Of a stretch of DNA of 64,000 nucleotides, positions 60,990 to 64,000 are shown one piece after another. The notes beneath the pieces were generated by a model that saw only the letters and a program-made list of their open reading frames with translations, made no database searches and was not told where the DNA came from. The DNA lies in assembly GCF_023343835.1 (NCBI RefSeq), contig NC_064471.1, positions 5,445,598 through 5,509,597 on the forward strand, given 5' to 3'. A program made the position numbers and the translations under genes. This DNA is from Lagopus muta. Taxonomy: Eukaryota > Chordata > Aves > Galliformes > Phasianidae. Position 1 is the stretch's first letter; each line of letters starts with the position of its first letter.

Positions 60990-62630
60990 AGGGAGGACAA
61001 CTTGTTCTGGATATCCTCTCTAAAAAATTGGTAGAGAAGAAGGTTAAGAAGGTTATGAGGAGTAGTCAGCATGAATTCTCCAAGGAAAAATCATGCGTGA
61101 TTAACCTGGTAGCCTTCTATGATGTTGTCACTGGCTGAGTAGAAGGGGGGAGAGCAGTGGATGTTGTCTACCTTGACTTTAGCAAGTTTTTTAACACCAT
61201 CTCCCAAAACATCCTTGTTACAAAACTTAGAAAAATGTGGGAGAGATGAGCGGATGGTGAGGTAGATTGAGAATTGGCTGGTTGGTAGAGCTCAGAGGGT
61301 TGTCATCAATGGTGCAGAGTCTGGTTGGAGACCTGGAAATAGCAGTGCTCCCCAGGAGTCTGTGCTGGGTCTGGTCTTGTTTAACATCTTCACCAACAAC
61401 CTGCATTAAGGGATAGAGCCCACCCTCAGCAAATTTGCTAATTTACAAAGCTGGGAGGCAGTGGCTGGCACAACTGAAGGCTGTGCTGCCATTCAGCAAG
61501 ACCTGGAGAGACTGGAGAGTTGGGCTGGGAGGAACCTGATGAGGTTTAACATGAGCAAGTATAGAGTCTTGCACCTGGGGAGGAGAAACTGCATGCATCA
61601 GCACAGGATAGGGGATAACCTGCTGAAGAAGAACCTGGGTATTCTGGTGGATAACAGGTTGTCCATGAGCCAGCAGTGTGCCCTCATGGCCAAGAAGGGC
61701 CAGTGGTACCCTGGGCTGCATTAAAAAGAGTGTGGCCAGCAGGTTGAGGGAGGTTACCCTCTTCCTCTACTCTGCCCTGATGAGAGCACATATGGACTAC
61801 TGCATCCAGTTCTGGGATCCCCAGATCACTAAAGACAGGAATGTCCTAAAAGGAGGCCACTAAGATGATTAAGGGCCTTGAGCGTCTCCCCTGTGAGGAA
61901 AGACTAAGAAACCTGGGTCTGTTCAGCCTGGGGAAAAGAAGACTGGAGGGGGTCTGATAAATATCTGTAAGTATCCAAAGGGAGGTGGGAGGCAAATGGA
62001 TGAGGCCAGACTCTTTTTGGTGGCATATAGTGGTAACAAAAAGGAGCAGTAGCTTAGAATTTGAACGTTGTTCCACACTAACATGTTTGTAGTGGAAATG
62101 CTAAGTCACAGTCTGAAAATGTAATTGAGCATCTGGTGGGAAAGCAGGGCTAACCCACAGGAGCTCAGGTGCATGCAGTGCATCTCTGTGAATAAAAGGG
62201 GTGAAGCCAGAATCCACCCAATCCCAGATCTTATTTAAAGGTTGGCAGTAGAGGCAAAGGTATCTTGCTGGAGATTCCTGCATGCTAGAGACCTTCCAAA
62301 GGTAAGCAGATTCTTTTCTTTGTATCTGTGTTTATGGCTGCTGCATTTGAGCTTATTTGCTGTAGCCTAGGGTTTTGTTACTATGCTGTCATATTGCTGA
62401 GTTTTCCATCATGTTGCAGTGTTATACATGTGGATAGAGCTCTTTATGGTAAGGATGCCTGAGTACTGGCACAAATTGCTCGAGGGGGTTGTGGAATCTG
62501 CTATGGAGATATCCTGGATCTCCCAGATGATCATCTGTGTGACCTATTTTAGGGAACCTACTTTAGCAGGGGGTGAGACTCAACGATCTCTTGAGGTCCC
62601 TTCCAACCTCTGTAATTCTGTGGTTCTGAC
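60990..62630 (+). mobile_element. CR1 LINE, 3' half of the RT ORF and 3' end, broken
   Basis: Decayed CR1 in + orientation. Reverse transcriptase blocks are readable in pieces: SSQHEFSKEKSC and AVDVVYLDFSK near 61050-61190, then LVDNRLSMSQQCALMAKK near 61640-61700, then the conserved YSALMRAHMDYC block near 61770-61805. Frameshifts and stops are frequent. The element is interrupted by a 340-bp insertion (62086-62425), after which the CR1 3' end resumes and ends at CTGTAATTCTGTGG. Confidence 0.85.
62086..62425. mobile_element. 340-bp insertion of unknown type inside CR1
   Basis: Splits the CR1 between 62085 and 62426. ACATG is present on both sides (62081-62085 and 62426-62430), and CR1 reads through if the segment and one ACATG are removed, so it is a true insertion with a 5-bp duplication. 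It contains AATAAA at 62191-62196 and TTATTTAAAG at about 62230. This suggests a solo LTR, but clear TG...CA ends do not coincide with the duplication. Confidence 0.5.
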
Positions 62631-64000
62631 AGTTCTAGTTGTGATACCTGTTCTTTCAAGTAACCGTTACGTGTGCTGAGGCTCTGCATTCCAGGACATC
62701 TGCCTGTAAGTGTGAAACAGTGAATGAATTACTTAATTCACTTTGCTTACATGTTTGGCATTGCTTCACCCATTTATCTAAACCTGCAGACTTTTAGCTT
62801 CTGCTCTTCTGCTTCTTTCTCCCATCACATTGTAGGGAAATTAAATAAGGGGCAGGTTGAAGTTTTATCTGCTGATTGAGGTAAGTACATTTACTTGATC
62901 TTTTTTTATCATGGACTATTTCATAATTATTATAAATTAAGATGCTGGTGTTTTTTTTTTAATTATTTTGAAGTTAAGTTTTTCTGTTTGTTGGTTGGTT
63001 TTATAAAACCAAGCCTTCGTCTCCTCAGCTATGCAAGAGATTTCTTCAACGCTCACTAGGGTACAGTTTGTTATGATTACTAAAAGCCATGATGCTCTTT
63101 CATTTTCCATGGAAAGGAAAATGGCAAATTAAATCTAGAAGTCACCCAATTATTTTAGATTAGTGTAAGCCTAACAGGATTTTTTTTTTTCATAGTTGAA
63201 AGGACCTGGCAAGACTAGTCAACTTGACAGAGGAAAGTAAAAGCCATGAAGATTAGATGTGCATTGGAAGTTACAATAAATAAATAAATTAGCTGTAGCT
63301 AACTAGAGAAGGATATGCTCATTAGTATTATAGTCTACACTATAATATATATAGTATATAATATATATAGTATTCTGTAGTGCCATGGAAACATTTGTTT
63401 TAAGCCTAACACCTCTTTATTTCCAGTTTTCAATTCATGACAATTGCTGTCATTAAAACAGGAGTATTTTAATGTTCCTCTTTTTTCTTTTTTAAAAGAA
63501 AACCTTTTTCACAAATGTGAAGTGAGAAGCAGGAAAGTATCTTGTTTGAATAGTTTTTTGTTGTTCATTTGTCACCATTTATGATGTCCTGTAATTCAGT
63601 AGAAGATCTATACTCTGAAGGGTCATTCAGAATTAAGGACAAACAGGCAAAGGTTACCGGAAGCAGATATTGGTGAAAACAGATCAATGTGTAGTAAGAA
63701 GAAGATGAAAATATAGATGTTCAAGTCACTAAAGATGGAATTGGCATACACAAAAACTTTGTATCATGGGGCTTTTTTTCTTCTTCTTAAAAGAAGGTCA
63801 GGATCTCTGTGGCGTCTCCAATGGTATTTCAGGATGTTCTCATTTGCAAATGACATTTTGCTGTTGCCAGAATACCTCTATTTTCTTCTTGATACCTTTG
63901 CTTTCCTTACCAGCTTGGCAGCTTCATAGGCACTTAAATACTGATTACATATGTGCTATGAAAGGGCTTCTGTTTCTATCCATACTGCAGAAAAAAATCT
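62631..64000. other. Intergenic DNA to window end
   Basis: AT-rich, with a short TATATAG repeat near 63340-63375. No gene or transposon recognised. Confidence 0.5.

Noticed and set aside
61461..61724. 87-codon ORF
   Set aside because: It is a piece of the decayed CR1 reverse transcriptase, not an independent gene.

Overview
The window looks like a piece of a bird nuclear genome, most likely chicken or a close galliform relative. The evidence is a split vertebrate gene with GT-AG introns, CR1 LINE fragments carrying the typical bird 3' end, and young bird-type endogenous retroviruses. Species and chromosome are inferred, not proven. There are no bacterial-type operons, tRNA or rRNA genes, or CRISPR arrays.

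Layout. (1) 1-9115: the 3' part of an ERV-L-like provirus on the + strand (end of gag?, protease, reverse transcriptase, RNase H, integrase, 3' LTR). A second, much younger provirus sits inside it at 3346-8617, precisely in its polypurine tract, and is flanked by a 6-bp duplication AAGGGG. (2) 9116-19760: the last four coding exons and 3' UTR of SPOCK3 (testican-3) on the + strand at 10211-10432, 15869-15931, 16905-17042 and 18044-18216. The proviruses at the left therefore lie, by inference, in a SPOCK3 intron in the sense orientation. (3) 19761-40958: gene-poor downstream DNA with one CR1 fragment and a degraded coding-like stretch. (4) 40965-46447: a second copy of the young provirus, on the - strand, with 6-bp duplications GGAAAG and a 235-bp CR1 fragment inserted beside its polypurine tract. 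(5) 46454-64000: gene-poor DNA with CR1 fragments, an 11-bp minisatellite and simple repeats.

The young provirus is the most notable system here. Both copies have 240-bp LTRs (one mismatch between the two LTRs in each copy), a primer binding site, an intact gag-derived ORF of 485 or 482 codons with an alpharetrovirus-like matrix region and late-domain motifs, and a pol ORF lacking protease and the catalytic part of reverse transcriptase. Because both copies share the same internal deletion and the same approximately 300-bp noncoding spacer, the family must have spread in this defective form using enzymes supplied in trans. The layout (one approximately 490-codon ORF between short direct repeats) matches what I recall of the chicken ENS-1/ERNI ('Soprano') family expressed in early embryos; that name needs a database comparison. 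Between the two copies the gag ORF is nearly identical except in one proline-rich patch, where it differs by many substitutions and several frame-preserving indels.

SPOCK3 exons encode the extracellular calcium-binding (EF-hand) domain end, a thyroglobulin type-1 domain and an acidic tail with two Ser-Gly glycosaminoglycan sites. The two young proviruses form an inverted pair around the SPOCK3 3' end.
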